The notes under the pieces are model-generated. The model searched no databases. It was not told the origin of the DNA and saw only the letters and a program-made list of their open reading frames with translations. This document shows, piece after piece, positions 35,336 through 47,648 of a stretch of DNA of 64,000 bases. A program made the translations under genes and the position numbers. Source of the stretch: Aquilaria yunnanensis (Eukaryota; Streptophyta; Magnoliopsida; Malvales; Thymelaeaceae); the NCBI GenBank assembly GCA_039654915.1, contig CM077597.1, forward strand, positions 61,718,001-61,782,000, given 5' to 3'. Within the stretch, counting starts at the first letter, position 1, and the number at the start of each line of letters is the position of its first letter.

Positions 35336-35620
35336 CACGCTGCCGAAGCCCCTGCCTTCTCTCGAACCTCTGCATCTTTTCCTTATGCTCCACCATGAAC
35401 TTTGATCAAAACTAATTCCTTACATTTTGGCCTTCTCTCGTACCTCCGCATCTTCTCTTGCATCTTCGATTGGAACTTACTCCTCACGTACTTGCCTTCT
35501 CCTGGACCTTTGCATCTTCTCCTTATGTTCCACTGCATCTTCAATTGGAACAAACTTCTCACTTCCCTACCTTCACCGCTAACAATCCCTGCTTTCTCCT
35601 TATGCTCCACCAAGAACTTT
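35336..35620. repeat. four imperfect ~60-75-bp repeats upstream of the SDR gene
   Basis: TGCCTTCTC-type units begin near 35353, 35429, 35493 and 35569. Each is followed by a GCATCTTCTCC-like word, with CTTATGCTCCACC or GATTGGAAC in the second half. The units mix two versions of the second half, which suggests unequal exchange. Open frames across them on both strands result from the repeat. Confidence 0.6.
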
Positions 35621-36839
35621 GTGCGGAACCTCTTCCTCGTGTGGTTTTTCTAACACTCTATACCTGATAGCAGCAACTGCCCTCTTCGACATCCTACCTA
35701 CTAGCGACATAGATAGAAAGGATATAGCTAGGGTATGAATGTAAATATGTGCAAATTTAGGGTGGGTTTGGAATTATGATGAAAGTGGATCATGGGGCCT
35801 AGTTGGAAAACGCATTAACGTGTAGGCGTGTACTTTAAATGAACTACCTATAATATAAAATAAGAATGAAAAAGCACATATATGAACTAAAAATTGCGCA
35901 CTTAGTTTTGTGCGTAATATTCAATTTTATTAATTAGCTTTTCATATTTTTTCAAAGCACATCTCTAAAATAAATCTATTTTATATATGAAAGAAGGTAA
36001 TCTAACAGAGTCGTCTTTTCACATTTCTTTTAAAATTTGAGATTAATCTAGAGATTGACACGTGTTCTTCCCAATTAAGTAGAAGATAACATGTGTCTCT
36101 AATGATTTGTTACATGTTTGACTTTAACCAATTTGTTCAGTATTTACCTTTGTGCCACCTAAGCTCTGGATTAGACATGTGTACCGATTGTTTATAGTAC
36201 CAAAATTTACAATTTTGACACCTACACTAGAAATATGACATGTGTGACTGAGAGGATAAAGAACAAATTCAAGTTTCATTTTCCTCTTATGTACACCCAA
36301 CATTCCTACCACGTACCCTAATGGTTTATTTTTAAATTTGAATTTTAAACCTCAGTAAACCCATCCAAACTGAAGCATTTTTACAAAAAATAAAATTGGT
36401 TTAATTTTTTTAAACCTTTTATTTTTTATACTACAATTTGGGTAGGACTTTTTTTCAAAAATATATATTCCTATTTATTTTTGAAAAAATAAAATCGTCA
36501 TTGGTTAGATCTCCTATATTGTAGCCATTGGCCATGTTCCCATATTTCTCCCGTTTTCCCCATTCCACTATTTCACAGGCTTGGCTTTACGGTGAACATT
36601 TTGCATTGTCATTGCGGTAAGTTGCCGTAGCGGCATAAGCAGAAAATAACAAAAAAACAAAAAGACTTAAGAAACGATTTCACCGGTTAACCAAATGTTT
36701 TGGTTATGGATGTAATTATAAGTTTGATTTATGAAGGGAATAAAGAGTAAAAACATGAAATAATATGTAATATTATATTAAAAAATTTAGTAAATATAAC
36801 ATGTCATATATTTGCTAAATAATTTAGATAGAATAATAA
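35621..36839. other. unassigned AT-rich
   Basis: No gene, RNA or element end could be supported in this stretch. Confidence 0.4.
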
Positions 36840-37088
36840 AAATGGCATTAAAGAGTTTGTGAGAAAGAGTAGTATGTAAAAATAGAAAAAATGGGTGGGT
36901 GGGTGGAAAGAAAATGAAATGAGAGTTAATGTGATGAATTTGATTTAATGTGAGAAAGAAGTAAATAAAAAAGGGCATTAAAGAGGCTGAGAGAAAGAGT
37001 AATATGTATTTAGTGAACAAGAAGTAGGTGGGTGGAAGGAAAAGGAATGATAGTTATTGTCAGGAACTTGATTTAAAGTGGAGAAAGG
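36840..37088. repeat. two-copy ~120-bp tandem duplication
   Basis: Copies at about 36840-36957 and 36970-37088 share GGCATTAAAGAG, GAGAAAGAGTA.TATGTA, GGTGGGTGGAA and TTGATTTAA.GTG in the same order and spacing, with many substitutions. Confidence 0.65.
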
Positions 37089-38879
37089 GAATTAATGTAA
37101 AAGCAGTAGTTGTGATTGTTGGTAAGGAGTTAATACAATCAATGAAATTAGATGGGTGGATCCAAGGAAGTTTGAAAGTAGGAGTTTGCAAGCATTAGAC
37201 TTTTTCCATCTTCTTTCATAGTTCTAAGTTCAGAGAAGATTAATGCGACGATGTGAGAAGGGAATGCAAAGCATACGAGATTCATGAAAAGGAGAAGGAG
37301 TGAATCATCAAGATCAAAGGTGTTTTTAAGGGAATCAGGCCAGTAGTGATGGTTAATCTATTTCACAAATGTTTTTTAAGGTTTTGAGAAAAGTGTAGAA
37401 AAGAGTGGCACTTGTAAAAAACATTTGAGGATACATAATTGTCTTTTATGTTGAATAATCACATTTGTTTGGAGTAACACACTTTTTTTTTTACTAAGTC
37501 GCATTTCTCTCACATGAGGTGCTACGTTTATAAGTAATCAAAAAGTGATAATAAGTTAGCATCAAATAACCTATTAAGGTGATGAACAAGATGAACGTGC
37601 AACATGAATTCTCTCTTAAATAATGAATTAACTTCTAATTTCAAAACTTCACATCACCTGACAGTACAAGAAAATACACATAAAAATACAAGACCAATAA
37701 ATGACTCTTATACTATTAAGTTTCTCACATCTATCTCTATTTTGATCATTACCTGAACACCATGAACCAAGCTAATGACATTACAAATAACTCAGAAACT
37801 AGAGGATGACAACGCAACCAATAGTGTTATAAATCATTAACAAGGAAACAAAATAGGTAACAATTAAACAAAAAATGTGACAATGTGGCGGAACAGGGCC
37901 CCAATGCGCTAAATTGTTAACAATGGTATATTATTTGGGAACTATGATCCCACTTAGGTTACAATTGGCTAGTTATTACTCGTGAAGTATCTTAAATCAT
38001 TATGTGCAACTAGTTACTTAACCTATCCTGCATAGGAAATATGCAAGCATTTTCCTGGCTATGCAATAACAATTAAATTAAAACATCATTGAATACCGTG
38101 CCACGGCGGCTAACGAAAACATAATTCAAGCAAGCCAAGACATAAAAATTTTAGTTGCTTTAACTTCAAGTAACAACTATGTGCATACATCTCAAATTTA
38201 TATGCACCCAAATATAACCCTAGTGTTATACACACCAATGGACACTAGAAAAAGCGATCTATTGTATGAAAATACCATACATTTAGAAGAAGCGACTTAT
38301 ATCTACTAAGACGCATCCATAGCTCTTCACCCAATCAAGTTAGCTTCAAGTGATGAGACTTGTGGGTTATGGTTCTCAACCTTCACTTAACTAGCTTCTT
38401 GCAATTACTGCGAGTCCCTAAGGTACCACTTACTTCTTCTTCATTCGCGACTTTCGGTTCCTGAAGTTAACTATTGGCTTTAAATGTCCCTTTACCTTAG
38501 TTGTGGGTGCTTGGAGAATTCAATCTCGCCTTACTTGGTAACCCTTAGTAATCAGCGTGCAACACTTATCAGAATTGGACTAGTCATAACTGTCTTAGAG
38601 TTGTCCTTACTTAAACTGTCCCTATAATGCATAAAGCACTCCTTACATGATAGGTACAAGTTTGATCAACTTAAGGCTCAACTCATAGCATGACTTACCA
38701 ACTCTTCTATGCAAGTCACCCTTACCCTTAGAATACTTCTAAGGGTCACTTATGACCGACACTGTTAAGTTAGTCTTTATGCCCCTTAACCAATCCTCTT
38801 CCTAAGCATTACAACACCAAACAATAAACCACAACCACAGATCACCACATACATGCTTGGGATTATGCCAAACTTGTTT
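37089..38879. other. unassigned; possible old repeat
   Basis: No open coding region or known element end. The stretch 37700-38830 has the even composition and short CT-rich words of LTR-like DNA, but I found no partner copy in the window. The 5' LTR of Copia-2, if still present, would be expected here. Confidence 0.3.
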
Positions 38880-38899
38880 ACTCTAGTAATATGTTCACA

Positions 38900-39808
38900 T
38901 GTATGATGTCTCTATTGAGTTGTTTCATGCTAAACAAGAAGGGAGTTTTACTAATTACTCTGCAAATGTGAAATAAGGGTTTGAAGAGTTGAATGCTTTG
39001 TTGCCTATTTCATCTAATGTCCAAGAAATGCATCATCAAATGGAGCATTTCGTGATAATGACCTTTTTGGTTGGACTAAAACCAAAATTCTAACCAATTC
39101 GTGCGTAGATCCTCGGGAGAGTAGAACTTCCTTCATTACCTGAAGTATACTCCTGACTTTCTTGTTCTTTTTCCAAGGAAAATCCACCAAATTATAATTT
39201 TGATCGATCTATTCTTGCGGTTCAGTCTAGTCCACAAGCAAAGTCTAGCTTGCAAGTTAGATGAGGTCTTGGAGGTAATTGTGGAGGACATGGCGGTCAT
39301 GTTGGTAGAGGTGGACATGGTCGAGGTCCATGTCTTCATTGCATGTACTGTGGAAAAGATGGTCATTTTGAGGATACTTGTTGGGATAAGTACCCATCAT
39401 TGTAAGTAACCCATATGGCATCAAAAGAGGACCCTTCTTCCAAGTATGACCTCATAACAGTTTGTCACTTTATCTCAGGAAGAGTACACTAAATACCTAC
39501 AATATCAATCTGCATAGTAGGCCACTATTCCTCATATGGCATCTATCATCCATTGAGGTAATCAAACATCTTGTTATTCATATAGCCTTTCTAGAAATAA
39601 GCCTTCGATGTTGGACTCTAGTGTCACTAACCATATTTTAGGTAAAATAGCCAATTTCGATCAAATATCTCCTCTAGCTTCACATCATAGTAAACTCACA
39701 ATTGCTGATGGATCTACTGTCACCATTAAAGGTGTTGGATCCACTTGACGTTGCCCTTCTCTTACTTTACCCTCTACACTCTATGTTCCAAGTTTTCCAT
39801 TCAACTTT
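38900..39808 (+). pseudogene. Copia-2 gag and protease remnant
   Basis: Gag traces (FEELNALLPISSN, LVGLKPKF) run through two stops to a Gly/His-rich stretch and an intact CCHC knuckle, CMYCGKDGHFEDTC, near 39340-39380. The protease region reads MLDSSVTNHILG near 39610, where the D-S-G triad is D-S-S. LYVPSFPFNFMSVNKLTK leads into the next block. Confidence 0.8.
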
Positions 39809-40780
39809 ATGTCTGTGAACAAACTGACCAAACAACTAAATTGTTCTATTCGTTTCTTTCCTAATCATGACATTATCCAGGATTTGAGGACTAAGAAGAC
39901 GATTGGAGAAGGGCATGAATCGAATGGAATGTACTATTTTGATAGGTTGCAGTCATTAGTTGCTTGTCCTGTTTCAACTTGTCCTCTTCTAATCCATAGT
40001 CACTTAGGTCATCCATCCTTGGAGAATCTCAATAAATTAGTCCTAAATTTAAGTTCAATCTCTACCTTAGAATGTGAGTCTTATCAGCTTGGGATGCACC
40101 ATCGTGCTCCTTATTTGTCCCAAGTCAATAAAAAAGTTGATAAACCTTTTATGCTAATTCATACAAATATTTGGGGTCCTAGTTGCACCAAATTTAAATT
40201 AGGGTTTCAATATTTCATAATTTTTTTTTTTGATGATTTCTCTCGAATGACTTGGTTATATTTAATGAAAGATTGTTCAGAGTTATTTTCTATCTTCTAT
40301 GCCTTTTGTGCTAAAATTTAGAATCAGTTTCACACCCAAATCAATATTCTTCACAGTGATAATGCAAAAGAGTATTTCTCTAACTCAACCTCCAGTTACA
40401 TGCAGTAACAGGGTATATTCCACCAATCCTTTTGCTCACACACATTTCAACAAAATGGAGTAGCTGAGAGAAAAATCCAACACATTATTGAAACAACTCG
40501 TACCCTGTTAATTCACATGAATGTACCCACAAATTTTTGGGGAGATGCTGTGCCACTGCATGTTTTCTTATCAATCATTTACTAACTTCTATCCTTGAGG
40601 GTAACATTCTTTTTTCTATCCTTTTTCCCCATCAAGCTCATTTTCATGTTATTCATTGTATATTTGGTTGTGTTTGTTTTGTTCATCAAAACCAGCTTAG
40701 TACAGATAAACTAGACCCTAAATCTTTGAAATGTGTTTTTCTTGGGTATTCTCGTTTGTAAAAATGGTACAAGTGCTTCA
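39809..40780 (+). pseudogene. Copia-2 integrase remnant
   Basis: The zinc region (HSHLGHPSLENLNKLV...CESYQLGMHH) has lost the second Cys of its CxxC pair. The core has FFFDDFSRMTWLYLM with the first Asp, LHSDNAKEYF with the second near 40355, and GVAERKIQ with the Glu near 40460. A stop at 40319 and frame changes near 40540 interrupt it. Confidence 0.82.
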
Positions 40781-41067
40781 GTCTTTCCCTGAATTGTTTC
40801 TTCATGTCTGCTGATGTTACATTATTTGAAACTACACAATACTTTTTTTGTACTTATTTCGTGTCTTCCAATATTGATGACTATCTGCCTTTGCCTTTTG
40901 TACCTGTCCAAATAGCTCCTATTGATACACAAGTTCTAGTCACTGGTCCTGTCCTTTTAGAGCTCATTCCTAGCAATAATCTAGCTCATTTAAAGCATAT
41001 TTCTCATCTTGATTTGCTAGTTTGTACTCGACGTTCTCATTAAGAAGTACCACCACAAGATTCGCAC

Positions 41068-41745
41068 TTGTCTCCACCACTTTTATCTTTAACTCCACCA
41101 GCTAATGATTTAAATATTCCAATTGCCCTTCGTAAAGGGAAAAGGTCCTATACACTTCACCCTATCTCGAATGTCAACTCTTATAATTCATTATCACCAT
41201 CATACTTTGCTATTGTCTATACCTTGTCTTCCATTCCCCTACCCAAGTCTGTTTTTAAAGGCTTTCTCTTACCCTAGATCGAAGCAAGCCATGGGGGAGG
41301 AGATGTCAGCTTTGCGGGCTAATAATACATGGGATTTAGTTCCTCTTCCACATGATCCGATAGTTGTGGGTTGTCGATGGGTGTTCAATGTTAAAGTTCA
41401 CCCCGATGGTATAGTTGATCGGTTGAAAGCTTGTTTGGTGGCTAAGGGATATACATAGGTATATGGCATGGACTACTCAGAGACATTTTCTCCAGTAGCC
41501 AAAATGACTTCTGTACAAGTTGTTATTGCATTGGTAGCCACAAATCAGTGGCTTTTGCATCAATTAGTTGTGAAGAATGCCTTCCTCCATGGTGTTCTTG
41601 AGGAGATTATCTTCATGGAGCAACCACCCGAGTTTGTTGCTCAGGGGGAGATTGATCTTGTGTGTCACTTAAACAAGTCTTTATATGGCTTGAAGCAATC
41701 ACCATGAGCTTCATTTGGTCACTTCAGTCCAATTGTTATGGAGTT
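41068..41745 (+). pseudogene. Copia-2 RT, C-terminal half deleted
   Basis: RT is readable from MGEEMSALRANNTWDLVPLP through GCRWVFNVKV, a TAG at 41456-41458, then YSETFSPVAKMTSVQ to SLYGLKQSP near 41705. The sequence then jumps to a region that lies after RT (GSLLGAKSIDNPLEPN near 41770). The YxDD motif and roughly 100 or more residues are therefore missing. Confidence 0.85.
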
Positions 41746-41759
41746 TGGTTTGTAGCAAT

Positions 41760-42162
41760 GTGGCGTGGATCTTTGTTGGGAGCCAAGTCAATTGATAATC
41801 CCTTGGAACCAAATGTCAAGCTTGATGCTGATAAAGGAGAATATTTGGAAGACCCTGATAGATATCAAAAACTTGTTGGCAAATTAAACTATTTGACTGT
41901 CTCTCAACCAGGCATTTCATTTGCCACTAGTGTAGTAAGTCAGTTTATGGAGTCTTTATGTGCTGGTCATTGGGATGCAATAGTTAGAATTTTGAGGTAT
42001 CTGAAAGGTGTTTTAGGATAAGGCCTTTTATATCAAAATTATAGTCATACTCAGATTCAAAGATACGCAGATGCAGATTGGGCAGGTTTGTATGATCATT
42101 GGTCTACTTCAGGCTACGGTCATTGGTCTACTTCAGGCTACTGTGTTTTCATGGGAGGAAAC
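41760..42162 (+). pseudogene. Copia-2 RT/RNase H connection and RNase H N-terminus
   Basis: DPDRYQKLVGKLNYLTVSQP and WDAIVRILRYLKGVLG mark the post-RT region. RNase H begins at RYADADWAGLYDHWSTSGY, crosses a 24-bp tandem duplication, and stops at CVFMGGN where the solo LTR entered. A TAA near 42019 interrupts it. Confidence 0.85.
42097..42144 (+). repeat. 24-bp in-frame tandem duplication
   Basis: CATTGGTCTACTTCAGGCTA plus CGGT, then the same 20 bases plus CTGT, back to back. It adds eight codons (HWSTSGYG/C) within Copia-2 RNase H without changing frame. Confidence 0.9.
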
Positions 42163-43062
42163 TGTTAGGTTTCGGGAGCCAAACAGCGCAGCGGAATTTA
42201 ACCGAAACCCTCCAGGATCCAAGTGAAACGGGGTAAACCGGGTGTTCGAAAATTTCATACCTAATTTTCGGTTAAGATCTCTCACTCAACTGTAGAGTCG
42301 AATCACAAAACCTTTATGATCATCACCGATATATGCCCTTGTCCCTTTGTCCAAGATATCAAGACTAAGCACGAGACATGGAATGTGTCACTCTCGTATA
42401 GCCCAATCTTTGGTTTCTTGATTACCGAGTAGACCAACTTAAACTGACGACATTGATATCATATATCAACTCATCGGAGCATGGCCATGCATTTTCTAAG
42501 TCTCACTCTATCAAGGGCCCCAAAGATATCACTCCCGTCACATAGAAGGGACAAATCCCATCTTGATCATACAAATCCCTCCGCATGATATGTGACATAC
42601 CCAATGACCTCCTTCAAGTTCACTCAGTTACGAGCAACAAAGGAAAGTATCAAAGTATGTGACTCACATGTAGGGAACCTTGATGATCTTAGGTCGAAGG
42701 ACTACATATACCATGATTATGAGAATCACTTATGACACTCATATAACGATCCATGAAGTGTTCTCATGGTGGGTCGATCCAGTACACAAGTTCTCCAACT
42801 TGTACCCATATGTAGACTACATATCTCATATTAGTCTCCACATATGCTAGTCATTATGTATTATTGCAACCTGCTCCACAATAATACTAGACTAGGGACA
42901 TTTAAGAATATCATTATTCTAGGGTTACAATTATGTTTATTATGTTATGCAGAAACAAAACAACAAACAAAATTGCTGGATTAATGCCTCAATAAAATAT
43001 CATGACTCAATGTGCAAAAATACAATCATTTCATGATTGGCTTTTTGGGCACAACACTAACA
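42163..43062 (-). repeat. solo LTR of the Copia-1 family (copy E), internally deleted
   Basis: 900 bp, minus orientation, with exact target duplications GAAAC at 42158-42162 and 43063-43067. Compared with copy D it lacks about 513 bp. The junction at about 42308-42312 falls on AAACC, a word present at both deletion ends in copy D. The lost part includes the palindrome and the TATA box. Confidence 0.95.
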
Positions 43063-43394
43063 GAAACTTGGTGTCTTGGAAGAGTACGAAGCAAATAATG
43101 GTTGCTCTATCTAGTGCTGAATCTGAGTATAAGGCAATGGTGTATGCTACATGTGAGTTAGTATGGTTGAAGCAACTTCTCCAAGAGGTTGGTTTTGAAT
43201 ATTCATCATTTATAGAGTTAATGTGTGATAATCAAGTAGCCACTCGTATTGCTTCTAACCTAGTCTTCCATGAAAGAACCAAACATGTTGAGGTTGACTA
43301 TCACTTTGTCCGTGAGAAGCTTCAAGAAGGATTGACAAAGACTCCCTATGTCAAATCAGAAGACAAACTTGTTGATTTATTTACTAAGTCTTGA
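43063..43394 (+). pseudogene. Copia-2 RNase H C-terminus
   Basis: Continues the RNase H reading directly after the solo LTR and the GAAAC duplication: NLVSWKSTKQIMVALSSAES, then MCDNQVATRIA, then the HERTKHVEVDYHFVRE and DLFTKS blocks. The frame is open to the stop at 43392-43394. Catalytic Glu (SSAES) and Asp (MCDN) are still present. Confidence 0.88.
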
Positions 43395-43550
43395 GGAGGG
43401 TCACTAGTAAAGTCTATATGTAGCAAGCTTGGAGCTTATGACAACCGTAAGAAAAAAGTGACAAGGAAAAAAGGCAACAAACAACAAGAAAAAATGATAA
43501 CCGTAAGAAAAAAGTGACAGCAAGCTTATCGCTTTTCCGTCAAAGACATG
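43395..43550. other. Copia-2 3' end with direct repeats
   Basis: A purine stretch (GAGGAGGG) follows the stop codon and may be the polypurine tract. AACCGTAAGAAAAAAGTGAC occurs twice, near 43444 and 43499. No LTR boundary could be fixed. Confidence 0.45.
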
Positions 43551-46031
43551 TGTTACCACCTCATAAAATGGGAGAATTACAAGTGTGTCATAATGGCTAG
43601 AAAACCATTATATTGTGTAATTCTCACCATAGTGTTTAAAGTGTGGGGGGTAAAAGGTATGATCAACACCTCCTTAAAAGTGTTCCAAGTTGGTAACTTG
43701 GCCCCCAAGAAAAGCCTTAAGGATTGCTTGTTTGTCAAGCAACCTATGGACTTTTTTGTAAGGTTTTGGAAATTCGGGTACTCAATTGTAAAACTTTCAC
43801 AAAAGAGATTTGGAGAGTTATGGGAAGGATATGAATGGTATGAAAGTGCTATTGGAGGACCAAATTGCTTTTGGAAGACAACTAAGGACAAAGAAAACAC
43901 AAAAAGGCATAAAGGACCTAAGTGTTCTAATGTAGTCCTTAAGATGTGTATGTCTATGACTTAAGTCAAATGGAAGTTTTGTGGGGTTAGCCCACATAAG
44001 GAGGGCTGCTAAAGGAAGATAAGGATGGTCAAATGTGGGCCAAGAGATTAAGACTAAGAAACCATAGTCCTGTAGCAAGGAAAATGACATAAGACAAGGT
44101 TAGGACTACTTAAGTGTGTTTAGTGTACTTTTGACTATTTAAGTAGCCAAGACCACCTTTGCTCTCTAAATTTCGGCCTCCACCAGCAAAAATAAAGCCA
44201 GCCCTCTCCTCCACACTTCCTCCATAGCCACCATACCTTCAAACTCAAAACTACTTGCAATTGAAGTCAAGGAAGCACAATTGGAAGCTAGTTGGTGCTA
44301 TTGCTTTAGTGCACCTAGGATCAAGCTCCAATTTCAGCATACCCATCAAGGTAAGGGTTCTCTTGCTCTCATGGGTTGTTTTCTGTATTTTCAAACATCC
44401 ATGGAGCTATGGCTAAGCTTGGAAGAGAGCCATGAGCTTGATGAACCAAGCTTATTGAGGGGAGTGCACTTATTGAAGGTTTTGTGACCTATTGTCAAGT
44501 GCACAAAGATGGCAGTAAAATGAGGGTTTCTAGAGCCCAAAGTTAGTACTAACTACTGTTAAAATCCTCCTAAGACCAAGCATTAGCTTGAGGAGGGCTG
44601 CCATAGTGATTTGGATACGTTTATTACATGTTTTACGGACTAACCTATGGTATATGTTGCTGCCACATTTCATGTGTTTGTTGTTTGTGTTTGGCTGCTG
44701 CATTTGGTTGCTATATCTTGTATATATGCATTATGGTTTTTGTGTTTTAGTGTCTTTGGATGCAGGTTTTAATGATGGTCACATTGCCTAGTGAATCCAA
44801 GTGTTACCCTTACTAAGTTTCTCAATGAAACTTACTCCCCTCAATTCTGTCATTTCAGGTCCAGCAGAAAGATCACCTTCAAACTAACCTTTGTGGTTTG
44901 AGTTTTGATCTGAAATTTCAGGTACATGAACTTCCATATGTCTATTTATTATCTGGAAAGTTTGGTGATTTTAGGAGCACATTTGGTATTTTTAATGGTG
45001 GTACTTATTGTGTTGTGCAGCAGCTGTCCAGCATCCTGTTTTTGGAGTCCATTGTGTCTCAGGACCTCCTGTGACCTAGGGTGCGTATTTAGCTGAGTTA
45101 AGAGCATATTGTAGTGAATTTATGCATGTACATGTAGTGTATGTAAAATGAGACAAGTATGTGAACATTTGAGTAATGTTTTGGCTATGTAAGTGATGTG
45201 GTGCAAAGCTGCCTAAGTGTGAATGATAGGCTGCTTACTTGTAAATTCTGTTTTGGCCACATAAGGTTGCTAGATGCAAGAGAATGTAATTAATATGTGT
45301 ATTGGACATGTATGGGATAGCCTTGGAGTGCTTTCCCCTTATGAATGAAGTGTTTGCATGGTTTGGAAAAATTGTATGGACAAAATGGTCCCAAAGTTGC
45401 CAGAATTTTGACCATGTACCTAAACTTTAATATCTCCCTGTGAAGAATGAATCTTGGTATGAAATTTTGACCACAACTAGATAACATCTAGAGGCTAAAC
45501 TGGAATTTTGAATTTATGGATTTGGATTCTTGTAGCCAAAGATATGACGTTGCAAAATTGGCTGAGTTACTGTTCATTTGGTCAGAATTTTGTAACCAAC
45601 TTAAAAAATCCATAACTTGGTCCATAGGTGGGCTATTGATGTAAAAAAAAATTCCATGGTTTGCTCTAAATCTCTACTTCATAATGGAGCAAATAAAACA
45701 TGGGGGTATGAGGCTATAATGATACAGTTTATTAGTGGAAGTTACAGGTACAGTACCTGGCCACTAGAACTTAACAAGATTGCCTAATGTGTGGAAGGCA
45801 AAACTAAGACTTGTGCTAGTGTTTTCCTTCTTTGCTGCCATGGTGTGCATGAAATGTGAATATGTGTGTGATGGTTTGACCAATATGCATGTATTTACAT
45901 AGTGCCCAAGAGGGCCACTTGGGTATGCACAGTAAGGGTAGTGTTCTGATGGCCTACAGAACATTACCAATCGTGGGAGTCTAAATGCACAATTTTGGCA
46001 CCATAACTGGACTACCCCGGAGTGGGTAACA
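43551..46031 (+). repeat. solo LTR of a Gypsy-1-related (Tekay-like) family
   Basis: 2481 bp from TGTTACCACC to GGGTAACA with exact ACATG duplications at 43546-43550 and 46032-46036. It shares scattered blocks in the same order with the Gypsy-1 LTR (for example ATAGCCACCATACCTT, GGAAGAGAGC, GATGGCAGTAA, GAAATTCCAGGTACATGAACTT-like and CACATTAA-like words). It is too diverged to be the same family. Its small open frames are not genes. Confidence 0.88.
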
Positions 46032-46036
46032 ACATG

Positions 46037-46610
46037 AGTTTTGTCACTTTATTGCAAAATAATTGCTTTTTATAAACTATTATTGCTTTGCTTAAACTAG
46101 TGTCATTTTTTATTTCATTTGTCACTTTTTAAAAACAATGTCACTTTTCTATAGCCAGCTAGCATGAATGTGTGTTGTAGACTACATGAAAACCAGATTT
46201 GACAGTGAAATACTCAAATCCACAAAAAAAAAAAAGTGTCAAAATGACTTTGGTGGAAAAGCAAACAACTTAATGAGTTTAAAATCAAACATATCGGGTG
46301 TGAAGGGTGGGAAACGTGGGAATCCAGATATAGATAGATAGTCATTGTTGGCTGGAATGTCTTGTGAAGAAATAAGTTTTTTTATCATGGATGGCTCTAA
46401 ATCGCATGGTAAGTCATTGACAAGCTATCTAGCACCACAATAGGTCATTATTTGTTGATGAAGTGAGATTGAAGGTAAGGAAGACAAGAAAGAGGGTAAC
46501 CGATAGCAATGAGGAGGACAGAGAAGACCAAATGATGAAATAATGAAGTTACTACAGGGTGGTTGTAAAATTTTAAATGTGGTGGAGGATAAATTTTGTT
46601 GAGGGGTAGG
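46037..46610. other. unassigned; probable Copia-2 3' LTR remnant
   Basis: No gene. AT-rich words such as GTCACTTT recur between 46040 and 46150 and also occur just before 43550. The stretch may therefore continue the Copia-2 end that the solo LTR interrupted. GTAGG at 46606-46610 precedes the Tat LTR. Confidence 0.35.
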
Positions 46611-47182
46611 TGATGCTCCAGGACATCCTTTATGTATGACATGCTGGCCTCTAGATGTGCCTTATTTGAGTGGTATCTGTAGTAGTGAAGAAAGAGGATA
46701 AAGGGGTTCCCCGGAGTGTTACCGGGGAAGAAACCTTTGACACCCAAGTTTGAATGTGTGGAATAAGTATGTAAGAGCAAAAGATAGACAGGTATGTTTG
46801 GCTAGATGGTATTACCTTAGAGCCTCTCAGGTATATATAGGGGAACTGTGGAGAAGTCTACTTGAGTAAGAGAGATCTAAACATGTGGGTGGCTAGATTG
46901 TACCTTGGGATGGACGTTTCCATTTGGCATAGGTGGTTATGCTCTACACCAGATAAAGGGGCATAAGGGTGGTTTCTGCCAGTGGTCCCTAGAGGCTGAG
47001 TGTTAGTCATTTTCCTCCGAGGTCCCTCTTGGCCTTTCTAGAGGTATGAACATCTTCAGGAGTTATGCTCGTAGCTGAGGGAGGTGAAAGGGCTTTCTGA
47101 GGTTGGCTAGGTCACCATCCAAGGCTGGTGCTAAATCCTCTTCTGTTCGAGGGTCTACTTCGCGATAGCCATTCGGTTATCA
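46611..47182 (-). repeat. 3' LTR of the older Tat element (Tat-old)
   Basis: TGATGCTCCAGGACATCC...GGTTATCA matches the outline of the Tat-1 LTRs (TGATRCCCGGAGGCATCC...GGCTATCACA) with heavy divergence and a shorter length (~572 bp). On the minus strand it is preceded by a purine tract (GAGGAGGGG, 47187-47195), as a 3' LTR should be. Confidence 0.7.
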
Positions 47183-47648
47183 CGTACCCCTCCTCGGATA
47201 GAAATAAAGCTTACACCTTTAGCTCAACTAGGCTTATCCTTTACTAAACGCATCTTTACATTAGGGTTTTTTACTACCCGTTGGGGTGTTTGATTCCCGC
47301 CAAAATTTCAATTTCACAGGTGGACAAACAGGCTTTCTTGGTTTGTGCATTACTGATATGATAAATCAGGAGGCATGCCCTGGGTTTTAGCACTGATTGA
47401 CACATTTCACCATTTGGTTGGTTACTTTTTGCATTAGTTACGTCGGTTACATCCCTCCGATAGGCAAGAGCTATTATGGTGCCTCTTTGCTTGCCTTCCT
47501 CAGGCTATATATCCCGTCATTCAAAGTAGAAGTTCCTCACATGTCATTTTGTTCTTTGTTCACTCCCTTTCTCTTGCTAATTTCCTTTCTCCTCTTACGA
47601 TGGTTCTTTGCAGTGAAGCAATTTCTGGTAGCTTTCATGGTGGCATGT
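47183..47648 (+). other. Tat-old antisense-gene leader, cut by Tat-1
   Basis: Resembles the region before the Tat-1 antisense gene (48930-49060): GTTACGTCGGTTACATCC and CTCAGGCTATATATCCC match CGTTACGTCAGTCGCG and CGGCCTATATAAACCC. A TATATAT box lies at 47506-47512. The Tat-1 LTR starts at 47649, and the older element appears to resume at 62404. Confidence 0.6.

Larger units (their letters stand above)
38880..43394 (+). mobile_element. Copia-2: decayed Ty1/copia relic
   Basis: Plus-strand gag, protease, integrase, RT and RNase H appear in copia order with stops and frameshifts. A large RT deletion removed the catalytic motif. RNase H is split by a solo LTR (42163-43062). No LTR pair is recognised. 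Confidence 0.85.
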
